This document shows, in pieces, positions 29,729 through 39,606 of a stretch of 64,000 nt of DNA (positions are counted from its first letter, which is position 1; each line of letters opens with the position of its first letter). The translations under genes and the position numbers were made by a program. This DNA is from an uncultured Acidobacteriota bacterium. GTDB taxonomy: Bacteria; Acidobacteriota; UBA6911; RPQK01; JAJDTT01. The DNA lies in the NCBI GenBank assembly GCA_951812665.1, contig CATOST010000018.1, forward strand, positions 1 through 64,000. Direction: 5' to 3'. A model generated the notes under the pieces. It worked only from the letters and a program-made list of their open reading frames with translations. It was not told the DNA's origin and did no database searches.

Positions 29729-30349
29729 TCAGGGATTGATGCAGCGGATCGCCTTCCAGTGGCCCAGGAAGTCGATGGGCATTTCCGATTCGATTTCCAG
29801 CCCGCACTTGCGCAGCAGCTTTTTTCGATCCAGATCGGTTCGGAAACCGATCCGGTAGCAGAGGGGGGAAATGAGCGTCTCGAGGGAACCGAGGACAGGG
29901 TTCTCATTGCGAAAATGGTTCAGAAAGACAAGATATCCGCCCTTCTTGCAGACCCTCTTCATTTCTTCAATCACCATTACGGCGTCGGGGACCACGGAGA
30001 TGAAATAGGCGGCGAGGATTCGATCAAAGCTGCCGGACGGAAAATTGAGACGGGTCGCGTCCATCTTCATCAACTGGATATTCTCCAGCTGCAATTCCTT
30101 CGTCCGGCGCCGCGCCTGCTCCAACATTTTCTCGGAAAGGTCGACACCCGTTATCTGGATGTTTCGCGGGAGCGTCGGAAGGGAGAGTCCGGTTCCAACG
30201 CCCACTTCAAGGAGACGAGAGCCAGGCGTCAGGTCCAGCAGGAGGGGTGCCATTTCCCGCCCACTGTGGAAAATGGGCCCGAACAGGAGATCGTAGAAAC
30301 GGGAGTACCAGTTGTAAACCCTCTCGATGTGTTCGACATCGACACTCAC
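29729..30349 (-). CDS. SAM-dependent methyltransferase of the PmtA type (phosphatidylethanolamine N-methyltransferase)
   Basis: The protein resembles bacterial phosphatidylethanolamine/phosphatidyl-N-methylethanolamine methyltransferases. It has VYNWYSRFYDLLFGPIFHSGR, a pattern typical of PmtA relatives, then the SAM loop LLEVGVGTGLSLP, GVDLSEKMLEQAR and MDATRLNFPSGSFDRI. The expected role is making phosphatidylcholine or its methylated precursors at the membrane. I favour the GTG at 30349, preceded by AAAGGGGGG; an ATG at 30376 lacks a ribosome-binding site. It diverges from hpt. Confidence 0.72.
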   Translation of the reverse strand: MSVDVEHIERVYNWYSRFYDLLFGPIFHSGREMAPLLLDLTPGSRLLEVGVGTGLSLPTLPRNIQITGVDLSEKMLEQARRRTKELQLENIQLMKMDATRLNFPSGSFDRILAAYFISVVPDAVMVIEEMKRVCKKGGYLVFLNHFRNENPVLGSLETLISPLCYRIGFRTDLDRKKLLRKCGLEIESEMPIDFLGHWKAIRCINP

Positions 30350-30458
30350 AAATCGGCCCCCCTTTGTCCGCGCCATTGTAGCATTATCCCCGCCGGAGGA
30401 CAGAACATGCCTGTGCTATCATCAGGCGGTGTCTCAAAGGGGGGCTGAGGGGCTCGAC

Positions 30459-31016
30459 GTGCTCATTGAAGAGACCGAGATCCGGCAGCGCGTCGCCGAA
30501 ATGGCCCGTCGCATCGAGGCCGACTACGAGGGCAGGGAACCGCATTTTGTCGGCGTCCTCAAGGGGGCGGCCATATTCCACGCTGACCTGGTCAGAGAGT
30601 TGTCCCTGCCGCTGACCATGGATTTCGTGTCGATTTCCAGCTATGGCCCCGCCACCTCACCAGTAGGTCCGTTGTCCCTGGACAAAGACTTGGAGGATGA
30701 CATCGAGGGCAAGGACGTCATTCTGGTGGAGGACATCGTCGACACCGGTCGCACCGCCACTTTTCTGTTCCAATGGTTACCGGCGCGAAAGCCGGCTTCC
30801 TTGAGGCTTTGCGCCCTTCTGTCCAAACCGGACCGCCGCGTGTTTCCTGCCCACCCCGACTACGTCGGCTTCGATGTGCCCGACCGGTTCGTCGTCGGCT
30901 ATGGCCTGGACTACAACCAGATGTATCGCAACCTGCCGTATATAGCGGCCCTGCGGCGTTCGCGCCCGGAGCCGTCCTCCGCGCATTTGGAGCACACCGC
31001 CACCGGCGAACCGTGA
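30459..31016 (+). CDS. hpt: Hypoxanthine (guanine) phosphoribosyltransferase
   Basis: The enzyme salvages hypoxanthine and guanine with PRPP. It carries LKGAAIFHADLVREL, MDFVSISSYG, the PRPP loop VILVEDIVDTGRTA, and DYVGFDVPDRFVVGYGLDYNQMYRNLPYI, all typical of HPRT. I chose GTG 30459 with GAGGGG just upstream, so the protein starts LIEETEIRQRVAEM like homologs. GTG 30429 would add ten residues. The C-terminal 20 residues after the core are unconserved. acs follows after 46 bp. Confidence 0.9.
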   Translation: MLIEETEIRQRVAEMARRIEADYEGREPHFVGVLKGAAIFHADLVRELSLPLTMDFVSISSYGPATSPVGPLSLDKDLEDDIEGKDVILVEDIVDTGRTATFLFQWLPARKPASLRLCALLSKPDRRVFPAHPDYVGFDVPDRFVVGYGLDYNQMYRNLPYIAALRRSRPEPSSAHLEHTATGEP

Positions 31017-31062
31017 GGCCATCCAGGCTGGGGACACGGCTTGCAAATGAGGAGATTCTGAG

Positions 31063-33021
31063 ATGAGCGAGAAAGAAGGAACCATATCTGCATTGATGAC
31101 GGAGGATCGGCGGTACCCCCCTGCCCAGGAGTTCACCGCCCAGGCGAACTGGAGCGACCCGGAGGTCTATCAGCGAGCCCTGGCGGACCCGGAAGGCTTC
31201 TGGAGCGAGATGGCCCAGGCCATCGACTGGTTTGAGCCCTGGAGGTCGGTTCTGGAGTGGGACCCGCCCACCACGAAGTGGTTCCTTGGGGCCCAGGTCA
31301 ACGTTTCCTACAACTGCGTCGACCGGCATCTGGCGACGTGGAGAAAGAACAAGGCGGCCATCATCTGGGAAGGTGAGCCGGGTGACACTCGGGTCCTCAC
31401 CTACCAGGATCTGTTCCGCGAGGTGAATCGTTGCGCGGCGGCCATGAGGCGTCTGGGGATCCAAAAAGGCGACCGGGTGGCGCTCTATCTGGGAATGGTG
31501 CCGGAACTGCCGATCGCCATGCTGGCCTGTGCGCGGCTGGGCGCGCCCCACACCGTCGTGTTCGGCGGCTTCAGCCCCGAGTCGCTCCGCGACCGCATCG
31601 TGGATTGTCAGGCCAAGCTCCTGGTCACGGCCGACGGCGCCTGGCGGCGGGGAAAGGTGGTGGCGCTGAAGGAGAATGCCGATCGAGCACTGGACGGTTG
31701 CCCCGGCATCGAGAATGTCCTGGTGGTGAACCGCGTCGCCTCCCCCGAGCAGGTTTCCATGGTGAAAGGACGGGATCGATGGTGGCATGCCGAGATGGAG
31801 GCCAGCGGGACGGAAACCGTCGAGCCCGAGTCGCTGGACAGCGAGCACCCCCTGTACATCCTGTACACCTCGGGGACGACGGGGAAGCCGAAGGGCCTGC
31901 TCCATACCACCGGGGGTTACCTGGTCGGCGTCCACACCACCGCCAAGTACGTATTCGACCTGAAGGAAAACGACACCTATTGGTGCGCTGCCGATGTGGG
32001 GTGGGTCACCGGGCACAGCTATATCGTGTACGGTCCTCTCTCCAACGGCGCAACCTCGATCATGTACGAAGGGGCGCCCGATTACCCTGGGAAGAACCGC
32101 TTCTGGCAGATCGTCGAGAAATACCGGGCCAACATTCTGTATACGGCCCCGACCGCGATCCGGGCGTTCATGAAGTGGGGAACGGAGTATCCGGCAGGCC
32201 ACGATCTGAGCTCACTCCGGCTCCTGGGGACGGTGGGAGAGCCCATCAACCCGGAGGCCTGGGTCTGGTATCGGGACCATATCGGTTCCGGCCGGACCCC
32301 GGTGGTCGACACCTGGTGGCAGACGGAGACGGGCATGACGCTCATCACTCCCTTGCCGGGGGTGACGGTCTTGAAACCCGGGTCGGCAACCTTTCCCTTT
32401 CCGGGAGTCGAGGCCGACATCGTGGACGAAGCCGGAGAGTCGGTGCCTCTCGGAGGAGGAGGGTATCTGGTGCTGAAACGCCCCTGGCCGGCCATGGCCC
32501 GAACCATCTGGGGCGACCCGGCGCGATGGTACGACCAGTATTGGTCACAATATCCCGGAATCTACTTCACGGGAGACGGGGCCAAGCGCGATGAGGACGG
32601 CTACTTCTGGCTACTGGGCCGCGTGGACGATGTCCTGAACGTGGCCGGTCACCGAATCGGGACCATGGAGGTGGAAAGCGCACTGGTGAGCCATCCCAGC
32701 GTTGCCGAAGCGGCCGTTATCGGCATCACCCACGAAATCAAGGGTCAGGCGATTGGCGCGTTCGTCACCCTCCGTGGAGATCAGACGGCGACGCCGGAGC
32801 TGGTCGCTGAACTCAAGCTCCACGTGGGAGAAAAGATCGGACCCATTGCCCGTCCGGACACCCTGATCCCCACCGGGGAGCTGCCCAAGACCCGCAGCGG
32901 AAAGATCATGCGGCGCCTGCTCCGTGACATCGCCGAGGGCCGGGTCGTCGGCGACACGACGACACTACAGGACCCAGGGGTCCTGGACGCCATCAAGGAC
33001 GAATACGAAGAGCGCGAATAA
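31063..33021 (+). CDS. acs: Acetyl-CoA synthetase
   Basis: Acs makes acetyl-CoA from acetate and ATP through acetyl-AMP. The 652-residue protein has [32 protein letters not shown], the AMP motif [47 protein letters not shown] and the C-terminal [10 protein letters not shown], whose lysine is the acetylation-controlled catalytic residue in known enzymes. GGAG lies ahead of the ATG. Length is standard. A strong hairpin follows the stop. Confidence 0.96.
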   Translation: MSEKEGTISALMTEDRRYPPAQEFTAQANWSDPEVYQRALADPEGFWSEMAQAIDWFEPWRSVLEWDPPTTKWFLGAQVNVSYNCVDRHLATWRKNKAAIIWEGEPGDTRVLTYQDLFREVNRCAAAMRRLGIQKGDRVALYLGMVPELPIAMLACARLGAPHTVVFGGFSPESLRDRIVDCQAKLLVTADGAWRRGKVVALKENADRALDGCPGIENVLVVNRVASPEQVSMVKGRDRWWHAEMEASGTETVEPESLDSEHPLYILYTSGTTGKPKGLLHTTGGYLVGVHTTAKYVFDLKENDTYWCAADVGWVTGHSYIVYGPLSNGATSIMYEGAPDYPGKNRFWQIVEKYRANILYTAPTAIRAFMKWGTEYPAGHDLSSLRLLGTVGEPINPEAWVWYRDHIGSGRTPVVDTWWQTETGMTLITPLPGVTVLKPGSATFPFPGVEADIVDEAGESVPLGGGGYLVLKRPWPAMARTIWGDPARWYDQYWSQYPGIYFTGDGAKRDEDGYFWLLGRVDDVLNVAGHRIGTMEVESALVSHPSVAEAAVIGITHEIKGQAIGAFVTLRGDQTATPELVAELKLHVGEKIGPIARPDTLIPTGELPKTRSGKIMRRLLRDIAEGRVVGDTTTLQDPGVLDAIKDEYEERE

Positions 33022-33049
33022 CGCCGGCGAGGAAAAGGAAAGAGTAAAA

Positions 33050-33096
33050 GAGAAGAGAGAAGGGAAGTCGGCCCCGGGCTTCCCCTCTCTCTTCTC
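33050..33096. terminator. Long hairpin between convergent acs and bacilliredoxin genes
   Basis: An 18 bp arm (33050-33067, GAGAAGAGAGAAGGGAAG) pairs with 33079-33096 with one mismatch, around an 11-base loop. There is only a weak T run, so it may act as a bidirectional or 3'-end-protecting structure rather than a classic intrinsic terminator. Confidence 0.6.
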
Positions 33097-33160
33097 AGTC
33101 GTTTCAACTCACTACCGAACGGCTCGCGCCGGCCGCGCCACCGCCCAGCCGGAGAGTATT

Positions 33161-33601
33161 TCAGGAAGTAGCGGTTTCCGCCTGGGCGCAGTGTCGCGCA
33201 AACGCGTCCCGTAAATCGCTGGAGATTTCGTAGGCTTCCCGACTCTCAATCAGGTGGCGCTCCATCATGTAGACCAGCTTGCCGTCGCTTAGCAGGGCGA
33301 TGCTGGGAGACGATGGGGGATAGGGAAAGAAGTACTCCCTGGCTCGAGCGGTCGCCTCGAGATCCTGGCCGGCGAACACCGTGGTCAGGCGATCCGGCTT
33401 GGGATCATTCCTGAGCGCATCCGCAATCGCCGGGCGGGCCCGGGCTGCGGCGCACCCGCAAATGGAGTTGACCACCACCAGAACGGTGCCCTCCTCCCCG
33501 GTCAGCGCCTGGTCCACGTCTTGAGCGGTACGCAACTCTTCAACCCCGATGCGAGTCAGCTCCTGTCGCATCGGGGTTACCCATTGTTCAGGATATGGCA
33601 T
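33161..33601 (-). CDS. Bacilliredoxin (BrxA/BrxB family)
   Basis: The 146-residue protein is of the YphP/YqiW family. It has VVVNSICGCAAARARPA with the CGC active site near residue 49, followed by TVFAGQDLEATARAREYF and PPSSPSIALL. In Firmicutes such proteins remove bacillithiol from oxidised proteins; many other phyla have the family, and whether this organism makes bacillithiol is unknown. It stands alone, convergent with acs. Confidence 0.88.
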   Translation of the reverse strand: MPYPEQWVTPMRQELTRIGVEELRTAQDVDQALTGEEGTVLVVVNSICGCAAARARPAIADALRNDPKPDRLTTVFAGQDLEATARAREYFFPYPPSSPSIALLSDGKLVYMMERHLIESREAYEISSDLRDAFARHCAQAETATS

Positions 33602-33676
33602 GGATTTCTCCTCCTTTGGACTGATGAATGTCGATACGCTCTACATTCTAATTGGGAAGGCGGTCTCAAATCCAGG

Positions 33677-34843
33677 TCACTCGAAAGCGGGGATACCGGT
33701 GATGGACTGGCCCAGGATCAGGGTGTGGATGTCGTGGGTTCCCTCGTAGGTCGAAACCGTTTCCAGGTTCGACATGTGACGAAAAACCGGATACTCGGAG
33801 AGGATTCCGTTGGCCCCCAGGAGGTCCCGGGCCCGCCGCGCGATCCGAAGTGCGACGGCGACGTTGTTGCGCTTCGCCATGGAGATCTGATCGTGCCGGC
33901 ACTGACCCTGTTCCATCAGTTGCCCCAGGCGGTGGGTCAGCAGTTGGCCCTTCGTGATTTCCGTCAACATGTACACGAGTTTCTGCTGGACCAGTTGATG
34001 GCCCGCAATGGGGCGGTTCCCGAACTGGCGCCGCTCGAGAGCCCAGCGCCGGGCGGTTTCATAGCAGGCCATGGCCGCCCCGAGAGCCCCCCAGGCGATG
34101 CCGTACCGGGCCTTGTTCAAGCACATGAGGGCGCTTTTCAGACCTGTCGTCCCGCCCAGAAGGCGGTCTTCGGGGATCCAGCAGTCGTCCAGGATCAGCT
34201 CCGAGGTGACCGAAGCTCGAAGCGAATGCTTGTGGCGGTAGTCCCTGGTGGAAAAACCTTCGGTGGAGCGTTCCACCAGGAATCCGCGGATTCCCGCCCC
34301 CTCCAGGCGCGCCCAGACGACGGCGACGTCGGCGAGGCTGCCGTTGGTCACCCAGGCCTTGTTTCCGTTCAGGACGAAACCTCCGCCGTGGCGCCGTGCC
34401 CGGGTCCGCATCCCAGCGGGATTCGAGCCGAAATCAGGCTCGGTGAGACCGAAGCAGCCGATGGCCCGGCCGGCCTGCAGCCGCGGGAGCCAGTACGCTC
34501 GCTGGTCCTCGCTGCCGAAACGGTGGATGGGGTACATGACCAGGGCGTTCTGGACCGAGACGAAGCTGCGCAGGCCGCTGTCGCCCCGCTCCAGCTCCTG
34601 CATGATGAGCCCGTAGCCGACCGGCCCCAGGCCGGCACAGTTGTAGCCGCTCAAGCTGGCCCCCAGGTAGCCGAGTCCGGCCATGGACTCCACCAGCTGC
34701 AGGGGGAACGTGCCTTGTTGGAAATGGTCTTCGATGATGGGAATGACCCGCTCTTCGACGAAGCCGCGGACACTTTCTCGAATCAGCCTTTCCTCCTGGG
34801 AAAGCAGGTCGTCGAGACGCATGAAATCGACGTTTTCCGACAC
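33677..34843 (-). CDS. gcdH: Glutaryl-CoA dehydrogenase (acyl-CoA dehydrogenase family)
   Basis: The FAD enzyme oxidises and decarboxylates glutaryl-CoA to crotonyl-CoA in lysine, tryptophan or aromatic breakdown. The 388-residue protein has GLRSFVSVQNALVMYPI, in which the Arg corresponds to the residue that binds the glutaryl carboxylate. It also has FGLTEPDFGSNP, KAWVTNGSLADV and the C-terminal TYEGTHDIHTLILGQSITG with the catalytic Glu. These details favour GcdH over a general acyl-CoA dehydrogenase. Confidence 0.88.
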   Translation of the reverse strand: MSENVDFMRLDDLLSQEERLIRESVRGFVEERVIPIIEDHFQQGTFPLQLVESMAGLGYLGASLSGYNCAGLGPVGYGLIMQELERGDSGLRSFVSVQNALVMYPIHRFGSEDQRAYWLPRLQAGRAIGCFGLTEPDFGSNPAGMRTRARRHGGGFVLNGNKAWVTNGSLADVAVVWARLEGAGIRGFLVERSTEGFSTRDYRHKHSLRASVTSELILDDCWIPEDRLLGGTTGLKSALMCLNKARYGIAWGALGAAMACYETARRWALERRQFGNRPIAGHQLVQQKLVYMLTEITKGQLLTHRLGQLMEQGQCRHDQISMAKRNNVAVALRIARRARDLLGANGILSEYPVFRHMSNLETVSTYEGTHDIHTLILGQSITGIPAFE

Positions 34844-34986
34844 GGCGACGAATATAGCAGGCCCCAGCCGGAGGCGCGCGGCAGCCGTGGGCCCGGGCCG
34901 ACGCGGAAACCTCGCTGGAGACTTCGCGATGCCCTCCTGATTCCGCGTTCATCATTTCCCGCCCCGCCGTGTGCTATAAGGGTTTC

Positions 34987-35988
34987 GTGATCGTTGGCCT
35001 CACTGGCCGCAACGGCTCTGGCAAGGGCGTCGTGGCCGACTACCTGCAAACCAAGGGCTTCGGTTTCTGGTCCCTCTCCGATGTGATTCGCGAGGAAATC
35101 ACGCGGCGGGGGGAGGAAGTGACGCGGCCCCAGTTGATCCGTGTCGGAAGGGAGCTTCGGTCGAGGTACGGCAACGACCACCTGGCGCAGGAGGTCCTGG
35201 CCAAGCTGGAGGCGGATCGGAACTACGTCGTCGATTCCTTTCGCCACCCGGCGGAGGTTCGGGCGTTTTCGCGGCAACCCGATTTCTATCTGGTGGCGGT
35301 CGAAGCGGAGGCCGAAATTCGGCACCGTCGCGTCCGGGACCGCGCCCGGGAGAGCGACCCCGTCTTATTCGATCAGTTTCTCGACTTGGAACGGCAAGAG
35401 CTGTCCAGTCCGGACACGCAAGGCCAGCAGCTTTTGGCGACGGGGCAGTTGGCCAACGTCAGCTTCGCCAACAACCGCACCAAGGAGGACCTTCAGCAGA
35501 AAATCGCCGATTGGCTGCTTCAGACGGTCCCCAAGATGACCCGGCCGCATTGGGATCCGTACTTCATGAAACTGGCGCAGGTGGTGGCGCTCAGGAGCAA
35601 CTGCATCAAGCGCAAGGTGGGGGCCATCATCGTGCGCGATCTACGGGTGATCTCCACAGGCTACAACGGCACGCCGCGCGGCACCCGTAACTGTTTCGAG
35701 GGGGGCTGTCCCCGCTGTGCCGGGCTGGCGGACAGTGGTACGCAGTTGGGGGACTGCCTCTGCTCCCATGCCGAGGAGAATGCCATCACCCAGGCGGCCT
35801 ACCATGGCGTGAGCGTCAATGGGGGCGTTCTCTATACGACGTACTCGCCCTGCCTGACCTGCAGCAAGATGATCATCAACTCGGGAGTCGGCGAGGTGGT
35901 CTACAACTTGGAGTATCCTCTCTCCGGACGATCGTTTCGGCTCCTCCGTGAGGCGTCCGTCGACTGCCGCCAGCCGACGGACGGCTAG
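34987..35988 (+). CDS. Fusion of a P-loop kinase-like domain with deoxycytidylate deaminase
   Basis: Residues 1-185 form a P-loop kinase-like domain resembling dephospho-CoA or adenylate kinases: VGLTGRNGSGKGVVADYL, then WSLSDVIREE and YVVDSFRHPAEV. Residues 190-333 are a zinc deaminase of the dCMP type: KRKVGAIIV, STGYNGTPRGTRNC, CSHAEENAI (zinc His and catalytic Glu) and TTYSPCLTCSKMII (zinc PCxxC). dCMP deaminase makes dUMP for thymidylate synthesis. Yeast Dcd1 also has an N-terminal kinase-like extension, from memory. I chose GTG 34987 with AGGG upstream; GTG 34969 is possible. The kinase substrate is unknown. Confidence 0.85.
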   Translation: MIVGLTGRNGSGKGVVADYLQTKGFGFWSLSDVIREEITRRGEEVTRPQLIRVGRELRSRYGNDHLAQEVLAKLEADRNYVVDSFRHPAEVRAFSRQPDFYLVAVEAEAEIRHRRVRDRARESDPVLFDQFLDLERQELSSPDTQGQQLLATGQLANVSFANNRTKEDLQQKIADWLLQTVPKMTRPHWDPYFMKLAQVVALRSNCIKRKVGAIIVRDLRVISTGYNGTPRGTRNCFEGGCPRCAGLADSGTQLGDCLCSHAEENAITQAAYHGVSVNGGVLYTTYSPCLTCSKMIINSGVGEVVYNLEYPLSGRSFRLLREASVDCRQPTDG

Positions 35989-36028
35989 CCGGGGTGCGGC
36001 CGGCGATGGTCCGGCGTCCCGGGCCAAC

Positions 36029-37390
36029 TCAGAGGTGGGACCGGCGTAGAGTGCGTTCCGCCTCCTGCAGCCGCGGGCTGAAGTGGACCGGATACGGGTC
36101 ACCCTCGAGCTTCCACAATCGCGCCGGCAAGCCGTCCAGTTGGGTCCGGGCGTAGTCCCTGATCTGATGGATATCGGGCAGGTCGCCCCTCGTTTCTCCA
36201 CCCTCGACGTATCGAACCAGCAACGAGGAGTGTCCGTCCGGGGCGGCTTCCCCTTCCGCCGCCAGCAGGTCCCCGCCGAGTCCTACCCCCTCCCGGAGCC
36301 GATAAAGCTCCTTTCGGAGAGGGAACGACGCCTTGTCGCCGCTGATCTTCATTCGCGGCAGGATCCGGCCCTGGCGGACCCGCTCCACCAATTTGTAGAC
36401 CAGGTCGCAGGTGGGCGCTTCCGGGCAGATGACCAGGTTCGTGCCCACGCCGTAGCCGTCGATGGGCGCCTCCTCCTTTGCCAGAGCCCTCACTCTCTCC
36501 GGGTCCAGGTCGCCGCTGACCAGGATTCGCGTCTCGCTGCGTCCGTTCTGGTCCAGGAGCGCCCTGGCGGCCCGCGCCATCCGGCCCAGGTCGCCGCTGT
36601 CCAACCGAAGCCCCTGCACCGCCGCATCCAGGCTGAGGGCGTTCCCGATCCCGCGGAGAGTGTCGTAGGTGTCCACGAGCAGAATCGTGTGCCGGGGAAA
36701 CGCCTGTTGGAAGACCTCGAAGGCGCGCGTTTCGTCGTCGAAGAACTGAACGAAGGAGTGAGCCATGGTGCCGTAGAGGGGAAGGCCGAGCTGATATCCA
36801 GCCAGAACGTTGCTGGTGCCGGCGCAGCCGCCGATGAACGATGACCGGGCCGCCAGCAGCCCGGCCTGTGGCCCCTGGGCGCGGCGGCTGCCGAAATCGA
36901 TCACGGGCCGGCCCCGGGCGGCTCGGCAGAGCAGGCTCGCCTTGGTGGCCACCGTCGTCTGGTAGCTGATCGACGCGATCAGATAGGTTTCCAGAAGTTG
37001 AGCCTCCATGACGGGGCCCCTGACCTGGAGAACGGGCTCGTGAGGGAAGAATGGAGTCCCCTCGGGCAAGGCCCAGAGATCCCCGCTGAACCGGAAATCG
37101 CGGAGGTAATCGAAGAACTCCGGAGAAACCCCGCGGAAGACGTCCAGAGTCCGCAGCCAGGCGAGAATATCCTCTGGAAAGTGCAGGTTCAGAACTTGGT
37201 GCAGCGCCTGTTCCAACCCGGCGGCAACCAGAAAGCCCCTCTCCTCCGGCAAGCGGCGGGTAAAGAGCTCGAAGCTGGCCCGCTCCTCGGCGAGCCCCGC
37301 CTCGAAGTAGGCGGCGAGCATGGTCAATTCGTAGAGATCGGTGTGGATGCCGAGGGTTTCCCGGGAGGGAAACAAGGGCCGCAGGTTCAT
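36029..37390 (-). CDS. pncB: Nicotinate phosphoribosyltransferase
   Basis: PncB makes nicotinate mononucleotide from nicotinate and PRPP, the salvage entry to NAD. The 453-residue protein has TDLYELTMLAAYFEAG, FELFTRRLPEERGFLVAAGLEQ, IDFGSRRAQGP, GTMAHSFVQFF, LVDTYDT and RLDSGDL, all hallmarks of the family. The ATG overlaps the purB stop by 4 bases (ATGA), so it is the last gene of walJ-purB-pncB. Confidence 0.94.
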   Translation of the reverse strand: MNLRPLFPSRETLGIHTDLYELTMLAAYFEAGLAEERASFELFTRRLPEERGFLVAAGLEQALHQVLNLHFPEDILAWLRTLDVFRGVSPEFFDYLRDFRFSGDLWALPEGTPFFPHEPVLQVRGPVMEAQLLETYLIASISYQTTVATKASLLCRAARGRPVIDFGSRRAQGPQAGLLAARSSFIGGCAGTSNVLAGYQLGLPLYGTMAHSFVQFFDDETRAFEVFQQAFPRHTILLVDTYDTLRGIGNALSLDAAVQGLRLDSGDLGRMARAARALLDQNGRSETRILVSGDLDPERVRALAKEEAPIDGYGVGTNLVICPEAPTCDLVYKLVERVRQGRILPRMKISGDKASFPLRKELYRLREGVGLGGDLLAAEGEAAPDGHSSLLVRYVEGGETRGDLPDIHQIRDYARTQLDGLPARLWKLEGDPYPVHFSPRLQEAERTLRRSHL

Positions 37391-38685
37391 GCTTCAGGAA
37401 ACACGCGAGCAAAGACCGTGTCGACGTGCTCAAGGGTCTGCCGGAGGTCGAAGGCGGCTTCGATCTGTTCCGGTGAGAGGTGGGATCCGATGTCGGGGTC
37501 GGCGAGGACGAGTGTCTTGAAATCGACCTTCTCGTTCCAGACTCGGAGAGCGTTGCGTTGGACCCAATCGTAAGCCTGGCTGCGGAGAACTCCCGCCATC
37601 ACCAGCTTCAGCAACAGGGTGCCCGAATAGACCAGCCCCCCGGTCAACTCCAGGTTGTCCAGCATTCTCTCCCGGTTCACCACCAGGTTGTCCACGACCC
37701 GTCCGAGTCTCAGGGTGAGGTAATGGGCCAGTGTCGTGCTGTCGGGCAGGATGACCCGCTCCACCGAGGAGTGAGAGATGTCCCGCTCGTGCCAGAGGGG
37801 TATGTTCTCCAGAGCCGCCAGGGCGTTGGCGCGAAGCACCCGCGAAAGCCCGCTGACGTTCTCGGAGCTGATGGGGTTCTTCTTGTGAGGCATGGCGGAG
37901 CTGCCTGTCTGGCCGGTTCGGAAGGCCTCGCTGGCTTCGCCCACTTCGGTACGCTGCAGGTGGCGAATCTCGGTGGCGATCTTGTCGTAGGTCGAACCCA
38001 GGATGGCCAAGGTGCACAGGTATTCGGCATGGCGGTCCCGCTGCAGGGTCTGAGTGGAGGCGGCGGCATAGCCGATACCGAGTGCGGAGCAGACCTTCTC
38101 CTCGACCTCGGGGGGGAGGTGGGAAAAGGTGCCCACCGGGCCGCTGATCTTGCCTACCTCCAAGATCTTGCGGGCCTTCCGAAAGCGTTCCAGGTTGCGC
38201 TCCATTTCCGAGTGCCAGACGGTCACCTTGAGGCCGAACGTCGTGGGCTCGGCATGGATCCCGTGGGTCCGTCCCATCATCGGGGTGTCCCGGTAGCGGT
38301 GGGCCTTGCGGCGCAGCACTTCCAGAAAATCCAGGAGCGCGGATTCGATCAACCCGGAGGCTTCCTTGACCTGGAGCGCCTGGGCCGTGTCCACGACGTC
38401 GGTGGAGGTCAAGCCCATGTGGATGAACCGGGAGGCCGGTCCCACCACTTCTGAGACGGCCCGGATAAAGGCCACCACATCGTGACGCGTGACCGCCTCG
38501 ATCTCATGAATCCGGTCGACGGAAAAACCCGCCTTTTCGCGGATTTCCGACATGGCAGCCGGCGGGATGCGCCCCCCGTCGCTCAGCACCTGGCAAACCG
38601 CCACCTCCACTTCGAGCCATTTCCGGAACTTGTTTTCTTCGGACCAGATCCGGGCCATTTCAGGCCGGCTGTACCGGGGAATCAT
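37387..38685 (-). CDS. purB: Adenylosuccinate lyase
   Basis: PurB cleaves SAICAR and adenylosuccinate in purine synthesis. The 432-residue protein starts at ATG 38685 (MIPRYSRPEMARIW). It has HMGLTSTDVVDTAQALQ, MGRTHGIHAEPTTFG and the superfamily signature GSSAMPHKKNPISSENVSGL, which carries the catalytic serine loop. Its ATG overlaps the walJ stop by 4 bases, and its stop overlaps pncB. The upstream in-frame part to 38874 is walJ in another frame. Confidence 0.95.
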   Translation of the reverse strand: MIPRYSRPEMARIWSEENKFRKWLEVEVAVCQVLSDGGRIPPAAMSEIREKAGFSVDRIHEIEAVTRHDVVAFIRAVSEVVGPASRFIHMGLTSTDVVDTAQALQVKEASGLIESALLDFLEVLRRKAHRYRDTPMMGRTHGIHAEPTTFGLKVTVWHSEMERNLERFRKARKILEVGKISGPVGTFSHLPPEVEEKVCSALGIGYAAASTQTLQRDRHAEYLCTLAILGSTYDKIATEIRHLQRTEVGEASEAFRTGQTGSSAMPHKKNPISSENVSGLSRVLRANALAALENIPLWHERDISHSSVERVILPDSTTLAHYLTLRLGRVVDNLVVNRERMLDNLELTGGLVYSGTLLLKLVMAGVLRSQAYDWVQRNALRVWNEKVDFKTLVLADPDIGSHLSPEQIEAAFDLRQTLEHVDTVFARVFPEA

Positions 38686-39461
38686 AGATCCAAGACTATG
38701 GAGGGCCGGTTCTGGTGAGTCAAGTGGACTCTGGGGCCGGATTCGCCCCCTCCGGAGGGGCCGGAGAGGGCCTCCGATACCTGATCCAATGCCAGTTGGG
38801 GATGGTTGTTGGTGCGGCTCAAATGGGCCAGGAGTACGTGTCTGGTCTTGGCGCCCAGGTGGGTCTTGAGGCACCGGCCCAGGGCGTGGTTGGAGAGGTG
38901 CCCTTTCGGTCCCATCAACCGTTGTTTGAGGAGCCAGGGATAGGGTCCGGCCAGCACCATCTCCTCGTCGTGGTTGGACTCCATGATCAACCAGTCGCAG
39001 CCAGCCAGATGTTCCAGGATTTCCTGGGTCGGTTCACCCAGGTCGGTGGCGAGAAGGCCCTGAGTTCCTTCGGCCGCAAAGCGGAACCCGACCGGCTGGG
39101 CCGCATCGTGGGAGACGGGGAAGGCTTCGACTTCCAGGTCGCCGATGTGAAAGGGAGAGCCGACAGGGACGATCTTCACCCGGTTCAATTCCTGAAGCGG
39201 GGGGCTTTCCCGCAAGGTCCCTTCGGTCATGAGCACGGGGGCATCCAGATCCCGGACCAGGGCCGGGACGCCGCTGACGTGATCCGTGTGTTCGTGCGTC
39301 AGGAGGAGAGCATCCAGCCGATCCAGGGACAGGCCCGCCTGCCGCAGGCGCCGGCGAAGGCTGATTCGACCGAAGCCCAGATCGACCAGAATCCGGGTTT
39401 CTCGCGTCGCGATGTAGGTGCAGTTTCCCGCGCTGCCACTTCCCAGAACACAGAGTTTCAT
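38682..39461 (-). CDS. Metallo-beta-lactamase fold hydrolase (WalJ/YycJ type)
   Basis: The 259-residue protein has KLCVLGSGSAGNCTYI and LLLTHEHTDHVSGVPAL, the metal-binding HxHxDH, then FPVSHDAAQPVGF and LLATDLG, with HLSNHALG near the end. This is the YycJ/WalJ pattern; relatives are predicted nucleases linked to cell wall or DNA repair control in Firmicutes. The role here is unknown. It leads the walJ-purB-pncB operon and diverges from mtaB. Confidence 0.82.
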   Translation of the reverse strand: MKLCVLGSGSAGNCTYIATRETRILVDLGFGRISLRRRLRQAGLSLDRLDALLLTHEHTDHVSGVPALVRDLDAPVLMTEGTLRESPPLQELNRVKIVPVGSPFHIGDLEVEAFPVSHDAAQPVGFRFAAEGTQGLLATDLGEPTQEILEHLAGCDWLIMESNHDEEMVLAGPYPWLLKQRLMGPKGHLSNHALGRCLKTHLGAKTRHVLLAHLSRTNNHPQLALDQVSEALSGPSGGGESGPRVHLTHQNRPSIVLDL

Positions 39462-39606
39462 GCTGGAGCCCGGACCCTCCGCAGTGATGGTCTTGCGAAG
39501 CGTCGATCGATTGCCGTGATGGTGTTTTGCGCCGGCTGCTAGAATCTACCAGTCGGGTGTGAAAGGGGGCGAACGGTCCCACGATCCGGGGAAGGGGCGG
39601 CAGCAG

